Shown here piece after piece: positions 16,153 to 25,327 of a DNA stretch of 50,660 nt. Under the pieces are notes generated by a model that searched no databases, was not told the origin of the DNA, and saw only the letters and a list, made by a program, of their open reading frames with translations. The position numbers and the translations under genes were made by a program. The DNA comes from a virus: the IMG/VR virus record IMGVR_UViG_3300017917_003580, positions 1 to 50,660 of that record. One strand, given 5' to 3'. Positions within the stretch are counted from its first letter, which is position 1; each line of letters starts with the position of its first letter.

Positions 16153-17730
16153 TTATAACAACCAGGTTAGATTTTCATCATCCGCGCCATTATTCCAAGA
16201 CCAACCTGTATCTTGACGTCGTTGATTGTTAGTATAAATAACTGGTTCTGTTTTTTTGAAATGTGATAGTGCGCGTTTATTAAGTTCAATACCGTGTTGT
16301 CGAAGTTTAAGAGATGTATCTCTCAACCAAAGTCCAATACAGAATGCCATAACTAAATCATCATTATAACCATTTTGTGATTGAGCTTTACCATTTAGCC
16401 AAACAAAAACAAATAATTCTTGAATCAGCCGTTTTGATCTAATAATTGGTGTTCGTTCTCGCATATACATTTCAAGAGCCGAAATCATTAATGGACGCGT
16501 ACGTGATGTTGTTGAAACTCCCGGTACCATTTGTGATTTGTCTTTCGTATCATAACCTTTTTTAAGTTGTACGTCTATATCAACATACCCATCATCTTTA
16601 TATGTATAAAATAAATTTTCATAATTACGATCCAATGCAGGTTGAATTGCAGCCCAACCTATGTTTGCATTTTCAATTGCTAGTAACGCATTGTTCCATT
16701 CAGTTGCAACCGATACAAGCATATTACCAAAATCTTTCGGAGGAAGTTTTCCTTTGTATTCTGCAACTTGTGATACATTTTCAACATCAATAACATGAAA
16801 TGTCGACCAGTCGCCGCCATCACCCCTAGCAACGTCAGCTACTACTACATAATTTTTTTCATAGTTAGGATATTCCCAAATCCAATATGCATTATCATAT
16901 CCTCTTCGTTCTATAGGATCAGAACATTTTTGTTCATATTCTAGCAATACAGCACCATCTACTACAGTATGTCCTGATGAAATAAAGTCACAATCACATT
17001 CTTGTGCTGCACCTCTTTCGCCTAGAAGTTGAGTTTGTTGATCTCGCCAATTTTGATCTCGTTCCGGGTGTACGGTCCAATGCAATTTGATTGTATGAAA
17101 CCCGTTTATCTCTTGTTCGGCTTCTGACCATACTGAATGAAACCAATTACCTACCCCATTAGGTGTAGATAAAACAATTGCACCTCCACCCGTTGATAAT
17201 GTAGCTTGCGATGCTATCCATATTTCTTCAATGTTTCTAATGAATGCAGCTTCATCTATAATTAGCAATGATAATGCTTCAGAACGTGCACCGGTGGTTG
17301 CAGATGATACTGCTTTGATTTGCGAACCGTTTTTAAATTTAAGAGAAAGTTTATTATCGGCTTCAATATTTCCTTTCAACCAACTAGGCAAATTGTCATG
17401 CATTACTCGCACTTTCGTTACTAAGTTTTTTGCTACTTCTTGAGTTGTTGCAATAACAAGTACGTTAAAATCTTGTTTGAATAACATGCTCCATAGAGCA
17501 AATCCTGCCGAAAGAGTTGATATACCTAACTGACGTGACTTAAGGATTACATTGTATCTATTATCTCGTAATTCTGTTAATGATGATTCCTGAAATGGAA
17601 ATAAATTAAATTTTATCTTTCCTTTTTTAGGATGTTGAATATAACAATATTGTCTCATAAAAAACACAGGATCTTTAGCACACATCGCGTACTGTTGTTG
17701 AATAACCTGTTTTATGTTTGGTTGAGACAT
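16153..17730 (-). CDS. gp17: Terminase large subunit gp17
   Basis: The 525-residue packaging motor has an N-terminal ATPase and a C-terminal RNase H-fold nuclease. The Walker A-like SRQLGIST is at 65-72, and Walker B LLIIDEAAF is at 155-163 with the catalytic Glu. The coupling motif region is IVLSTPNG at 185-192. Nuclease acids are Asp299 in ADVARGDGGD, Glu353 in AIENANIG, and Asp457/458 in YNDDLVMAF. T4 gp17 has 610 residues; the shorter length is within the usual range for marine relatives. The gene is preceded by two small membrane proteins and a candidate small terminase, and followed by the portal, which is T4-like order without the tail sheath and tube genes in between. Confidence 0.96.
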   Translation of the reverse strand: MSQPNIKQVIQQQYAMCAKDPVFFMRQYCYIQHPKKGKIKFNLFPFQESSLTELRDNRYNVILKSRQLGISTLSAGFALWSMLFKQDFNVLVIATTQEVAKNLVTKVRVMHDNLPSWLKGNIEADNKLSLKFKNGSQIKAVSSATTGARSEALSLLIIDEAAFIRNIEEIWIASQATLSTGGGAIVLSTPNGVGNWFHSVWSEAEQEINGFHTIKLHWTVHPERDQNWRDQQTQLLGERGAAQECDCDFISSGHTVVDGAVLLEYEQKCSDPIERRGYDNAYWIWEYPNYEKNYVVVADVARGDGGDWSTFHVIDVENVSQVAEYKGKLPPKDFGNMLVSVATEWNNALLAIENANIGWAAIQPALDRNYENLFYTYKDDGYVDIDVQLKKGYDTKDKSQMVPGVSTTSRTRPLMISALEMYMRERTPIIRSKRLIQELFVFVWLNGKAQSQNGYNDDLVMAFCIGLWLRDTSLKLRQHGIELNKRALSHFKKTEPVIYTNNQRRQDTGWSWNNGADDENLTWLL

Positions 17731-17731
17731 A

Positions 17732-18112
17732 TTATTTTAATATTTCATTGATTAATATTCCAGACCCTAATGTAGTAAAAACACCTAATCCAAACCATAT
17801 GTTTTTATTATCATACCATTTAGGTTGTAAACGTTTTTCGCGTTCTACATATAAATCAATATTTTTTTGAAGCAATTCAACCTGTTGTTTTTGTAATGAA
17901 ATTTGTACAGAATCTAAATACATAACTGACTGTTGCTTTTTTATTATAAGTTGTTGTTTTGAAATAATATCTATATTTATTTCATCAACTTCCCAAAGTG
18001 AATCTAACGTATTTGAAATATCATTTAATTCTTGTTCTGTGAAACATGTATCTGGTACAGATTGTGAAAATACGTATAACGGAAATAATAATATAACTAG
18101 TATTTTTTTCAT
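17732..18112 (-). CDS. Signal-peptide and coiled-coil protein, candidate lysis (spanin-like) component
   Basis: The 126-residue protein has a signal peptide, MKKILVILLFPLYVFSQS, of a type common in Bacteroidota. A helical region with Gln/Lys/Leu heptads (about 45-95) follows, and then a C-terminal hydrophobic segment at 104-121. One Cys at residue 23 does not sit in a lipobox. The gene overlaps the upstream membrane-protein gene as ATGA and abuts the terminase. A two-gene unit of small membrane and coiled-coil proteins suggests holin or spanin functions that disrupt the envelope at lysis. No sequence family is recognised, so this is a contextual guess. A virion assembly factor is possible. 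Confidence 0.55.
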   Translation of the reverse strand: MKKILVILLFPLYVFSQSVPDTCFTEQELNDISNTLDSLWEVDEINIDIISKQQLIIKKQQSVMYLDSVQISLQKQQVELLQKNIDLYVEREKRLQPKWYDNKNIWFGLGVFTTLGSGILINEILK

Positions 18113-18444
18113 TTCTTTTTTCTTTTATTAGTTTTATTTAAAATATTTTCTTTAGCTTGTTTTGCCGTTTTATTAGTAGTTGTAGTAGTTGTTTGTTTTT
18201 TGTCTTTTAAATTTTTAACATCTGAAACCAATTGTGCAATGTCTTGTTTAACTTGATTTTTTTGATCTTCAATTGCATCAACTTTGCCTGTAATTATATC
18301 TACTTGTTGATTATTACCATCAATCTTTTTTGCTGATTTGACTTGTTGTTTATCATCATGTTTCTTTTTTGCTGCAACAGCAATTCCAAATAATGCTAAT
18401 ATAGCGCCTACTATAATAGCCCAATATTTTTTAATTGTTTTCAT
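18109..18444 (-). CDS. Single-pass membrane protein with coiled coil, candidate lysis partner
   Basis: I choose the ATG at 18444 (MKTIKKYW, 111 residues). GGAG lies seven bases upstream, while the ATG four codons earlier overlaps that site. Residues 8-28 (WAIIVGAILALFGIAVAAKKK) form one transmembrane helix, N-terminus in. They are followed by a Gln/Asp/Val-rich coiled coil and a Thr run, and the tail is highly basic (KTNKRKKK). This layout resembles inner-membrane spanins, or small holin accessory proteins. It overlaps both neighbours, so it is translated together with the signal-peptide protein downstream. No peptidoglycan hydrolase is visible in the window. Confidence 0.55.
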   Translation of the reverse strand: MKTIKKYWAIIVGAILALFGIAVAAKKKHDDKQQVKSAKKIDGNNQQVDIITGKVDAIEDQKNQVKQDIAQLVSDVKNLKDKKQTTTTTTNKTAKQAKENILNKTNKRKKK

Positions 18445-19081
18445 TGTTTTCTCCATTTAATCGGTTTAAAAATCTTTCTTTAAATTGTTCAAAGCTTTTT
18501 TCTATTTTTTCTTCAAATTCTTCTGGTGTCATTTGTGCGGCCCACGTTTCAATTTCACCATCGCTATTTACAACAAATTTTGATGCTTCAGTATATGTTT
18601 GTTTAAGCATAGCAACATCTTTTTCTGCTTGACGTAACCATGCTTCGGCATTTTGACGTATTCGCTGTTTTTCATATTCTTCATATGTGCCAGCTTTTCT
18701 CATCTCATGTTCCCAATCAATGGTACAATCTAAACACATTCCATTAAGTTTACGCATTTTTTCATCTGCTGGTTTCGGAGATAAACACGTACATGTATCT
18801 TTTCTACAATTTGGAAATTTACGTAATTCATCACGTATTTCTTGAAATACTTCTGTATTTTTTGTTTTACGAACTCGAAAGCCATCTTTTTGTTCAATGA
18901 CCCACGTCATTCCTGATGCATCAGTTTCTTCCCATACGTCTCCAACTTCATGGCGTTCTGATTTGCGAGCTTGTGCTTCAGCATCAGAAAACCCCACTGT
19001 CTTTTTACTTTGAAACTTATGCGTGCCATCAATCATTTGTTGAATGGCTTTGATATTTTGTAACTTGTTTGATTTTGACAT
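18431..19081 (-). CDS. Cys-rich protein upstream of terminase, candidate small terminase
   Basis: The 216-residue protein starts MSKSNKLQNIKAIQQMIDG and contains a putative metal site: Cys92, Cys97, Cys99, then Cys116-x2-Cys119. Its middle is VGDVWEETDASGMTWVIEQ, a strand pattern. The C-terminal 90 residues are helical with many Glu/Lys. I recognise the general N-terminal pattern from uncharacterised proteins next to terminase genes in aquatic T4-like phages, but not a named family. T4 gp16 is about 164 residues and sits immediately before gp17. The position here, two small genes before gp17, makes a small terminase plausible. A DNA-binding packaging factor or late regulator is also possible. 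Confidence 0.55.
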   Translation of the reverse strand: MSKSNKLQNIKAIQQMIDGTHKFQSKKTVGFSDAEAQARKSERHEVGDVWEETDASGMTWVIEQKDGFRVRKTKNTEVFQEIRDELRKFPNCRKDTCTCLSPKPADEKMRKLNGMCLDCTIDWEHEMRKAGTYEEYEKQRIRQNAEAWLRQAEKDVAMLKQTYTEASKFVVNSDGEIETWAAQMTPEEFEEKIEKSFEQFKERFLNRLNGENNENN

Positions 19082-19088
19082 ATATTAT

Positions 19089-19919
19089 TTATTTTGATTG
19101 CGATAACTTATCTAAATTTTTATTAGATGTAATTTTTAACATTTTCCAAACATTTGCTTTATCTTCAACTTCTGTTTTATTTAGTGAAAGATTAATTACT
19201 TTAATAATAGCTTTGAGTTTTGCAATATTTCCTTCTTGTTTTTTAAGATATTGTACAAATCGATCAATATCCATTGCTTCTTTAGTTTCGGGTGATACCT
19301 CGGCTTCAGCTTCAGCATTAGAATCGGTAGTCGTAGTTCCAGTTGTTGATGTTGGCGTTGTAGTTCCTGCAGGTGTTGTGCTAGAACTCGCATCAGAGGT
19401 TGTTCTGGTATCAGGCGATGTTGCAGTAGCTGGTGCTCCTCCTGCTGCGGTAATTGCTGCAGCATCTGCTTTAGCCTCTGGTGTTTCTTCTTCTGGTTTT
19501 TCTTCTACAGTATCTGTTTGTTCTAAAATAACTTTAACTATTTTTCTACGAACATATTCTCGAACTAAACGCTCACGTTGTTCTCTAGTTAAATTTTCTA
19601 TTTTATCTTTAAGAACATCGGCAGTTTCTTTTTCTTCTTTATCTTGACGTTTTTTAAATACTTTTGCAGCATGTTTTGCATCATACTCACCATCTTCTAA
19701 ATCTTTATATAAACGATCATCAGCATTGTATTTTACATCATATTTTCCGTCATCTACTACTTCTTTATCAGTTTTACGTAAAACATTGTTTTGTTTTTGT
19801 TTTGTAGAATATGGATTCAATGCACCAGTTTTATCATCTGTTGTATAATCTTTTAAATCTTTTCTTGATTTATACTTTGTATTTTCTGGTTTTTTGTATT
19901 TGCTTTTGTGTTTTTCCAT
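19089..19919 (-). CDS. Highly charged protein with Ala/Thr-rich linker, unknown function
   Basis: The 276-residue protein has three parts. A very basic, Lys/Asp/Tyr-rich N-terminal region of 95 residues includes two similar DGKYDVKYNADD / DGEYDAKHAAKV units. A helix EQRERLVREYVRRKIVKVIL follows. A low-complexity linker of about 75 residues is made of Ala, Thr, Ser, Pro and Glu, and a C-terminal helical domain (about 215-276) completes it. The linker lacks secondary structure and probably tethers two domains. No family is recognised. It is in a late cluster and has an ATATTTAT element 26 bases upstream. A structural or scaffold-like role is possible. Confidence 0.55.
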   Translation of the reverse strand: MEKHKSKYKKPENTKYKSRKDLKDYTTDDKTGALNPYSTKQKQNNVLRKTDKEVVDDGKYDVKYNADDRLYKDLEDGEYDAKHAAKVFKKRQDKEEKETADVLKDKIENLTREQRERLVREYVRRKIVKVILEQTDTVEEKPEEETPEAKADAAAITAAGGAPATATSPDTRTTSDASSSTTPAGTTTPTSTTGTTTTDSNAEAEAEVSPETKEAMDIDRFVQYLKKQEGNIAKLKAIIKVINLSLNKTEVEDKANVWKMLKITSNKNLDKLSQSK

Positions 19920-19946
19920 TTTTAGCCTTATTTGCTTTTATTTAAA

Positions 19947-19954
19947 ATAAATAT
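19947..19954 (-). promoter_or_regulatory. ATATTTAT-type candidate late promoter
   Basis: The minus strand reads ATATTTATTTTAAATAAAAG, downstream of the HNH gene stop and 28 bases before the ATG at 19919. Confidence 0.5.
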
Positions 19955-19958
19955 ATTA

Positions 19959-20537
19959 TTAAATAATATTACAGCTTTTTTGTAAATTTTCTTGTGCAGT
20001 AATAATTTGTAAATTACTAATATGTGCTATTTGTTCGGCTGGGATATTATTTGTATACCCATATATGATTGGAATAATATGATCAACGTGATATGTAAAC
20101 TTGCCGCGTTTTTGATAATTTTCTAATGTATGTAATGGTTGTTTTTCAGTTAACGATCTTACTTGCATATAATATGATTTTTTCTCCGGTAACGATTCTA
20201 ACCATTGTTCATAATTCATATTAAATCGTACTTCGATCATATATCTTCTGTGATTTTCTAATCTAATTTTATTCCATTTTGCTTTTGGACAAAATAATTT
20301 ATTATCTTTGATAAATTTACGAAATGTTGTGCTAGTAATTTTATTTGATAGCTTACAATATTGTTCAATACCTAATGTGTTATCTTTAAAATTTTTATTT
20401 ATAAAATCATCATATAAATTCATGTAATCAATAAATGAAAATTTTTTATATATAAACTGTTTTTTTCTACCTTTCAACGATATTGAAATATTTTGTTTAT
20501 GAGTTTCTGATAAATTAAATCCTGCTGATCTCGACAT
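19959..20537 (-). CDS. Free-standing HNH homing endonuclease
   Basis: The 192-residue protein has a NUMOD3-like DNA-binding motif near its N-terminus (FNLSETHKQNISISLKGRK, residues 7-25) and an HNH nuclease at its C-terminus. The nuclease shows YHVDHIIPIIYG (His150, Asp152, His153), then HISNLQIITAQENLQKS with His172, Asn175 and Asn183. These proteins cut a specific site and spread their own gene by recombination; they do not serve virion assembly. The gene is a discrete unit with short gaps on both sides, consistent with insertion between two late genes. No intron boundaries or disrupted flanking frame are seen. Confidence 0.88.
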   Translation of the reverse strand: MSRSAGFNLSETHKQNISISLKGRKKQFIYKKFSFIDYMNLYDDFINKNFKDNTLGIEQYCKLSNKITSTTFRKFIKDNKLFCPKAKWNKIRLENHRRYMIEVRFNMNYEQWLESLPEKKSYYMQVRSLTEKQPLHTLENYQKRGKFTYHVDHIIPIIYGYTNNIPAEQIAHISNLQIITAQENLQKSCNII

Positions 20538-20548
20538 CCTATTTTCTT

Positions 20549-20562
20549 ATAAATATAAATAT
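20549..20562 (-). promoter_or_regulatory. Tandem ATATTTAT elements before the HNH gene
   Basis: The minus strand reads GATATTTATATTTATAAGAA, with two overlapping copies six bases apart (20555-20562 and 20549-20556). The second ends 11 bases before the ATG at 20537, and the first overlaps the TGA of the nucleotidyltransferase-ligase gene. Confidence 0.5.
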
Positions 20563-22586
20563 CACCGTGCGTACTTTAATACCCCTAGTATCTGATTAAC
20601 GGGAGCAAATGCGCCTGTTAACTTGTATGTATTGCCACCATATACAAATACTACACCCTCCGATGGTACAATTGCTTCAAATCCTCCTAACCGCTGTATA
20701 CGCTTTAATTCATGTTCTAATTTTTTAATAGTATTTATATCTTGAGTCGTTTCTAATTCCCTAATTAAATCTGCTAAGTCTTTTTTAAGTTCTTGCATCG
20801 ATTTTGATGGATTTGCTGCTAAGAAATTTTCTGCATTACGTAATACTACAGCGCCTAATCTTAAAAATATGCTTTCAAACGGTTCCATGTTTTGTTTGTA
20901 ATACGTTTTAAAATCTTTTTTATCAAATTCAGTTACCCATGCAGAAAATTCCGGATTTGTAATTTGTTTTTTAAGTGCTGCAATATTTGCAGATTTATCA
21001 AAGAATGCCCAACGATTAATTAATGCTGTTAAAATTGAATCTGAAATATCATAACCCAATGCTTGTGCTTTTTCTCGTATTACATCTCCCCACCACGCTT
21101 TATGATAATCAGAAACTAAATCCGTATCTTTTAATCCATAACGATCGCGTAATTGATCTACTTCATTAAAAAATGCAGCTTGTTGATCTTCAAAATCTGA
21201 TAATCTACCGATTTTAATTTTTTGCGGTGGAATAAATGAAAATGTTTTTTGTAAATGTGCATTTGCATCTTGTATGATGCTTTGCAATGCGCCGCCTCCG
21301 GTTAAATCTGTTTGTACAACGTTACCTGCTTCATCATATTCAACTAAATTATGGAACTGTAATACTGCAACATCGTACGAAATTACGTTTTTAGTTGCAG
21401 GATAAATAATTTCCATGTTAGCAAATACTCGTCCGTTTTTAAAAATACCGTTTAAAACATTTGCATCTACTCGATTGAATGCTTCTGCTAAATCTTCTGC
21501 TGCATTTCCGAATGCATCTGATATAGGTCCGCGTCCTCCAAACTTATCTTGAATTTCTTGTACAGTCATCGGATTAATTACAGTACCTTTATTTCTAGCA
21601 AAACCAATTTGTCCATTTTTATATGTTACTTGAATATTTTGACCATCGGTTTTTTCTGTTACTGCAGCTTCTATATCTAAACGTCCACCTAATGCACGTG
21701 CAATTATTTCTTTAACATCTCCAAATGAAAGTGCATAGTCATCATACGGATGTGCCATATGTCCTGCAGCGCCACCTTCTTTAATCATTTGAATTGCTTC
21801 AGTTAGTGGAACTCCAACTACGGTTTTTTCAAATTCTTTAAAATCATATACAAATGGACGTCCAAAACTATTATGTAGAAACTTTTTAAGTTTTGCAATT
21901 TTTTGTTTGTGTTTTTCTGCTGTTTTTGGATCCATATATCCTTCAACTACATTTTTAACATCTTCTTGCAAAACATGTTGCCACCATTTTTTTGAAAATA
22001 ATGTTTCTTGTACACCCTTTAATATTTGCCATACATTTTTAATTTCAGAATCATTTTGTGCTGGATATGCTTGTTTAAACGCATCATAATCGCCATTTGC
22101 TAATGCAGCACGTACTGTAGTTGCTGAAATGGGTTGTCCGTTTTTATCAGTCAGTGGATCAATATCTAAATTTAATTCCATTGCATCTACTCCTGCAGGA
22201 ATTTTACGTCCTTTTTTATCTCCAATTGTTTTGTATTTATCTACGTTAGGAACAAAATCTTTTGCACGTACGTAATCATCTCCTTTCGTTGATGCTGCCA
22301 TGGCAAAACGACCTGTTGCATCTTGCGGTAATGCAAATAGATATTCATATGCAGCCATGATAGGAGAATTGAATTCTGTTGGTTGTATTTCAATGTTTGG
22401 ATTTCGATTAATTAAATTGAATATTTCAATTGTTTTTTCTCTAGTAATTCCATCACGGTCTTTAGGTCCAATTAAAAGTATTACCTTATCAGTATCAGGG
22501 TGTTGTGCATAACGTTCTGCAAGTGCTAAATGTGCTCCCGTTAATGGTTTAAATCCTCCAGGAAATAACGTTGTTATTTTGTTCAT
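20562..22586 (-). CDS. Nucleotidyltransferase fused to an RNA/DNA-ligase-like domain
   Basis: The 674-residue protein joins two nucleotide-transfer modules. Residues 1-165 form a cytidylyltransferase/NMNAT-like Rossmann domain with FPGGFKPLTGAHLALAE (HxGH-type motif in the form TGAH) and ISATTVRAAL at 153-162. Residues about 270-674 carry covalent nucleotidyltransferase (ligase/capping enzyme) motifs. Motif I is EKTDG at 311-315 (Lys312 nucleophile), a motif III-like FANMEIIYP is at 388-396, motif IV SEGVVF at 642-647 and motif V YKLTG at 654-658. A helical insert of about 190 residues separates motifs III and IV. The known families make or transfer nucleotides; the substrate here is unknown. 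Plausible roles are RNA or DNA end repair, capping, or NAD-linked chemistry. Its neighbours are late genes. Confidence 0.75.
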   Translation of the reverse strand: MNKITTLFPGGFKPLTGAHLALAERYAQHPDTDKVILLIGPKDRDGITREKTIEIFNLINRNPNIEIQPTEFNSPIMAAYEYLFALPQDATGRFAMAASTKGDDYVRAKDFVPNVDKYKTIGDKKGRKIPAGVDAMELNLDIDPLTDKNGQPISATTVRAALANGDYDAFKQAYPAQNDSEIKNVWQILKGVQETLFSKKWWQHVLQEDVKNVVEGYMDPKTAEKHKQKIAKLKKFLHNSFGRPFVYDFKEFEKTVVGVPLTEAIQMIKEGGAAGHMAHPYDDYALSFGDVKEIIARALGGRLDIEAAVTEKTDGQNIQVTYKNGQIGFARNKGTVINPMTVQEIQDKFGGRGPISDAFGNAAEDLAEAFNRVDANVLNGIFKNGRVFANMEIIYPATKNVISYDVAVLQFHNLVEYDEAGNVVQTDLTGGGALQSIIQDANAHLQKTFSFIPPQKIKIGRLSDFEDQQAAFFNEVDQLRDRYGLKDTDLVSDYHKAWWGDVIREKAQALGYDISDSILTALINRWAFFDKSANIAALKKQITNPEFSAWVTEFDKKDFKTYYKQNMEPFESIFLRLGAVVLRNAENFLAANPSKSMQELKKDLADLIRELETTQDINTIKKLEHELKRIQRLGGFEAIVPSEGVVFVYGGNTYKLTGAFAPVNQILGVLKYAR

Positions 22587-22602
22587 TTGTATTTCTTTTT
22601 AT

Positions 22603-22610
22603 ATAAATAT
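22603..22610 (-). promoter_or_regulatory. ATATTTAT-type candidate late promoter before the nucleotidyltransferase-ligase
   Basis: The minus strand reads ATATTTATATAAAAAGAAAT, 16 bases before the ATG at 22586, and its first base overlaps the upstream stop codon. Confidence 0.5.
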
Positions 22611-25327
22611 TATGATTCTATAATTGGTGTTGTCGGCGAAGTTATTGTACTCCCTACCGATCTACTAGTACGCCAAACGAAATTTTTCATTTTAAGTGTA
22701 CCAGTGGGAGCTGTTGATAATGTGTATACAACTAAATAAATTTGTACATACATTCCTTGACGATTAGCAAAATTTGTTTTTCCTGTTCCACCGACGACTG
22801 TTTCTTTTGTTTCTGCTCCTGATTCGATTGTATTAGATGCTACTGAATTTCCTAGTGTTTGTAATCCCCCTAACTCGGCAACATCTTGAAATGTGCCGTA
22901 ATAACTACTACCTACCGTAGGACCTAAACTAGCCGATGCAATAAATGTTTGAAATCTAATAGTTACAGGATCAGTAAGACTATCATTATCTATTTCATAT
23001 GTATATGAAACTTGACATCTAGTTTCCCCTGGTAAAATAAATGTTTGAAATACCGAAGCTGTCTGTGCGGTAGCTAAACTAGTTATTGATGCTAAGTTAA
23101 ATGTAACTTCAGATTGATCAAAATATACAATCCGTCCTACATTAACCCCATCAACAAATTCTGAATTCGAATCAAATAATGTATTACCATTATTAATTGC
23201 TATAAATGAAGATGCAGTTACATCGCCGTCAGCTGTTAAATAAAATCCACTTGATGAAATTTCTAAATTACCATTGCTTCCGGAAATATATTGAGAATTA
23301 GGATCGCCAAAGAAAAATGTTTCAGTATGTACATCTAATTCCGATGGATTAGTTGCATATCTAAAATAATTATTTGCATCGCCGTATAATTCTAAACCAA
23401 CGCCACTATATGGAACTCCACCTTTAGTTCCTTGCGAACCTGATAATGCTGATCCGGACCAAATTAAAAAACCAGGAAATCCGGCATCAAATCCTTCATA
23501 TCCTAATGATCTAACAAAACCAGTATCTTTATATCCACTGATTGCAACACCTGATTCTAATGAATCTGCAACATACAGTGAACCGGTAAGCATTGAATAA
23601 TCGCCATCAATGTATCTATTACCACCTTGCCAAGATTTATCATACAAATAAGATATTTGTTTGCTAATAACACCATCCACATTGTAATATTCTACTTTAA
23701 AAGATATTTGATTGTTTGCTTTATGTGGTGTATTGATAAGTGATCTAATTCTAGTATAATTAGGAGAATATCCTGCATCATTATCTGTAGTTGTACGAAC
23801 ATCTGCAATTTGCCAGGTACCTGATTCTACTACAAATAACAAGGCACCAGTTCCATCATAATTGCTTTCAAAATTAAATACTACGTCATCAAAACGCTGT
23901 GAATCTGAAGTTACTTCTAACTCTCCGATGCGTTTACCTAATATTCTTGGTAGTTCTTGATTAAAATAGTCTGTTGGATCAAATGCTACAGCACTTCCAG
24001 AAATATATACTGATATTCGAGGATTAACACCTGTTGTATCTCGCGTTCCTAATGCATCTATAGAAACTTTATATGATGATGTTGCAATAAATACTCCATT
24101 ATATGCAGATTTATTTTGCACTACTAAAACAGCATTTTGTGCAGAAATATCCGTTACACTTGTAATGTTCATTGCATTATTTAAAGATGCAGTTGACCAA
24201 GTAAGTGTTGGAGCTGTTCCGGTGTTTTTACCCGTATATGTAAATCCTTCCCAATACGTATCGATAATGCTTTGAGATGTAAATGCACCTATACTCTGAT
24301 CAGGAAATAAAGATGCTGTGCTAGTTACGAATATTTCTGTTTCTTCAAGTTCAACATCATTAACTAATTCCCAAGTACCAACCGTACCTTTATTGTTTGT
24401 ATAAACTTTTATTCGAGATACATCGCCAGTTGCGGGTTCTAATCCTTTAATTTGTAGAAGAGCAAATGATTGTGAATTTTCTGTTGCAACATACGTAGGT
24501 GTTTGTTCATATGTTAATGAAAATGAAGAAGCAGCAAATTCCGCGTATACGTGAGGAAAAATGCTTTGGCTACTATAAACCGTATATTCTTCATCTAATA
24601 GAATCGTAGTGTCAGATAATACTTTTTTTATTGTACTTACGTAAGGAGAGGAAACCACCGGATAATTAGGAGTAGGAGAAGGATTTTGTGGAGTAGCAAC
24701 AGTTATTGTTCCCGTTTTCATATCTCCGGTGAATTTACCTCCTACAAGTTCAATTGCAGGTGCACCATTAAGTGTAAATAATCGTACTGTTCCAGTTGAA
24801 TATGTTGGAAACTGTTGACTACCAGAATATATTCGATCTAATTGTACGCCTACTTGTTCTGATACCATCACTTCTGGTAATTTAGAAAATATGATTTCGG
24901 ATACGTTTGATACATTTGGATTAACAGGTACCGTTCTTTTCCATTTAACATTTGGACGACCTTGCCATTCTTGTGGTACGGATTGACCTTGTATAGTTTG
25001 TGCTTCAGCTAAAAGTGTTATGCTACAATCGCCAGGAGATGTTTCTGAATAAATATAAATTGCAATTACACGAGACTTATCTTCATCAATGTAATCTACA
25101 ACTTCGGAATAAATTGGATCACCATTATAATCTAATACTTCGATATTTAATACTCCGCCTACACGTAAATTAGTAGGATGACCTCGAAGTTTAAATAGAT
25201 TTTTACCAGCTGTTAAACGTGTAGGAAATTCAGTTATTTGAAAATAGTCCGGTGAGGTTAATGATGTATCTTCAAAATAAACCGGAATGAATTCTAAACC
25301 TTTATATACTGCTTCTTTGCGTTTCAT
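22610..25327 (-). CDS. Large virion structural protein, tail-fibre/appendage type
   Basis: I choose the ATG at 25327 (MKRKEAVYKGLEF, 905 residues); the ten codons ahead of it would need a TTG start. The N-terminal 130 residues are beta-rich, with RGHPTNLRVGGVLNIEVLDY and a DYIDEDKSRVIAIYIY segment. The middle is Ser/Thr/Gly-rich with many short strands. Around residues 660-720 there is a fibre-like stretch (NGNLEISSSGFYLTADGD, then SFIAINNGN) typical of phage appendage proteins. The C-terminus contains GSSYYGTFQDVAELGGLQ. No enzymatic residues are seen. It follows the gp47-gp46 gene but has its own candidate late promoter at 25347-25354. Role inferred: long tail fibre segment or whisker. Confidence 0.65.
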   Translation of the reverse strand: MKRKEAVYKGLEFIPVYFEDTSLTSPDYFQITEFPTRLTAGKNLFKLRGHPTNLRVGGVLNIEVLDYNGDPIYSEVVDYIDEDKSRVIAIYIYSETSPGDCSITLLAEAQTIQGQSVPQEWQGRPNVKWKRTVPVNPNVSNVSEIIFSKLPEVMVSEQVGVQLDRIYSGSQQFPTYSTGTVRLFTLNGAPAIELVGGKFTGDMKTGTITVATPQNPSPTPNYPVVSSPYVSTIKKVLSDTTILLDEEYTVYSSQSIFPHVYAEFAASSFSLTYEQTPTYVATENSQSFALLQIKGLEPATGDVSRIKVYTNNKGTVGTWELVNDVELEETEIFVTSTASLFPDQSIGAFTSQSIIDTYWEGFTYTGKNTGTAPTLTWSTASLNNAMNITSVTDISAQNAVLVVQNKSAYNGVFIATSSYKVSIDALGTRDTTGVNPRISVYISGSAVAFDPTDYFNQELPRILGKRIGELEVTSDSQRFDDVVFNFESNYDGTGALLFVVESGTWQIADVRTTTDNDAGYSPNYTRIRSLINTPHKANNQISFKVEYYNVDGVISKQISYLYDKSWQGGNRYIDGDYSMLTGSLYVADSLESGVAISGYKDTGFVRSLGYEGFDAGFPGFLIWSGSALSGSQGTKGGVPYSGVGLELYGDANNYFRYATNPSELDVHTETFFFGDPNSQYISGSNGNLEISSSGFYLTADGDVTASSFIAINNGNTLFDSNSEFVDGVNVGRIVYFDQSEVTFNLASITSLATAQTASVFQTFILPGETRCQVSYTYEIDNDSLTDPVTIRFQTFIASASLGPTVGSSYYGTFQDVAELGGLQTLGNSVASNTIESGAETKETVVGGTGKTNFANRQGMYVQIYLVVYTLSTAPTGTLKMKNFVWRTSRSVGSTITSPTTPIIES

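Noticed and set aside
19069-19647. Plus-strand open frame of 192 codons
   Set aside because: It mirrors the Ala/Thr-rich linker and Lys/Glu-rich segments of the minus-strand protein; low complexity explains the lack of stops.
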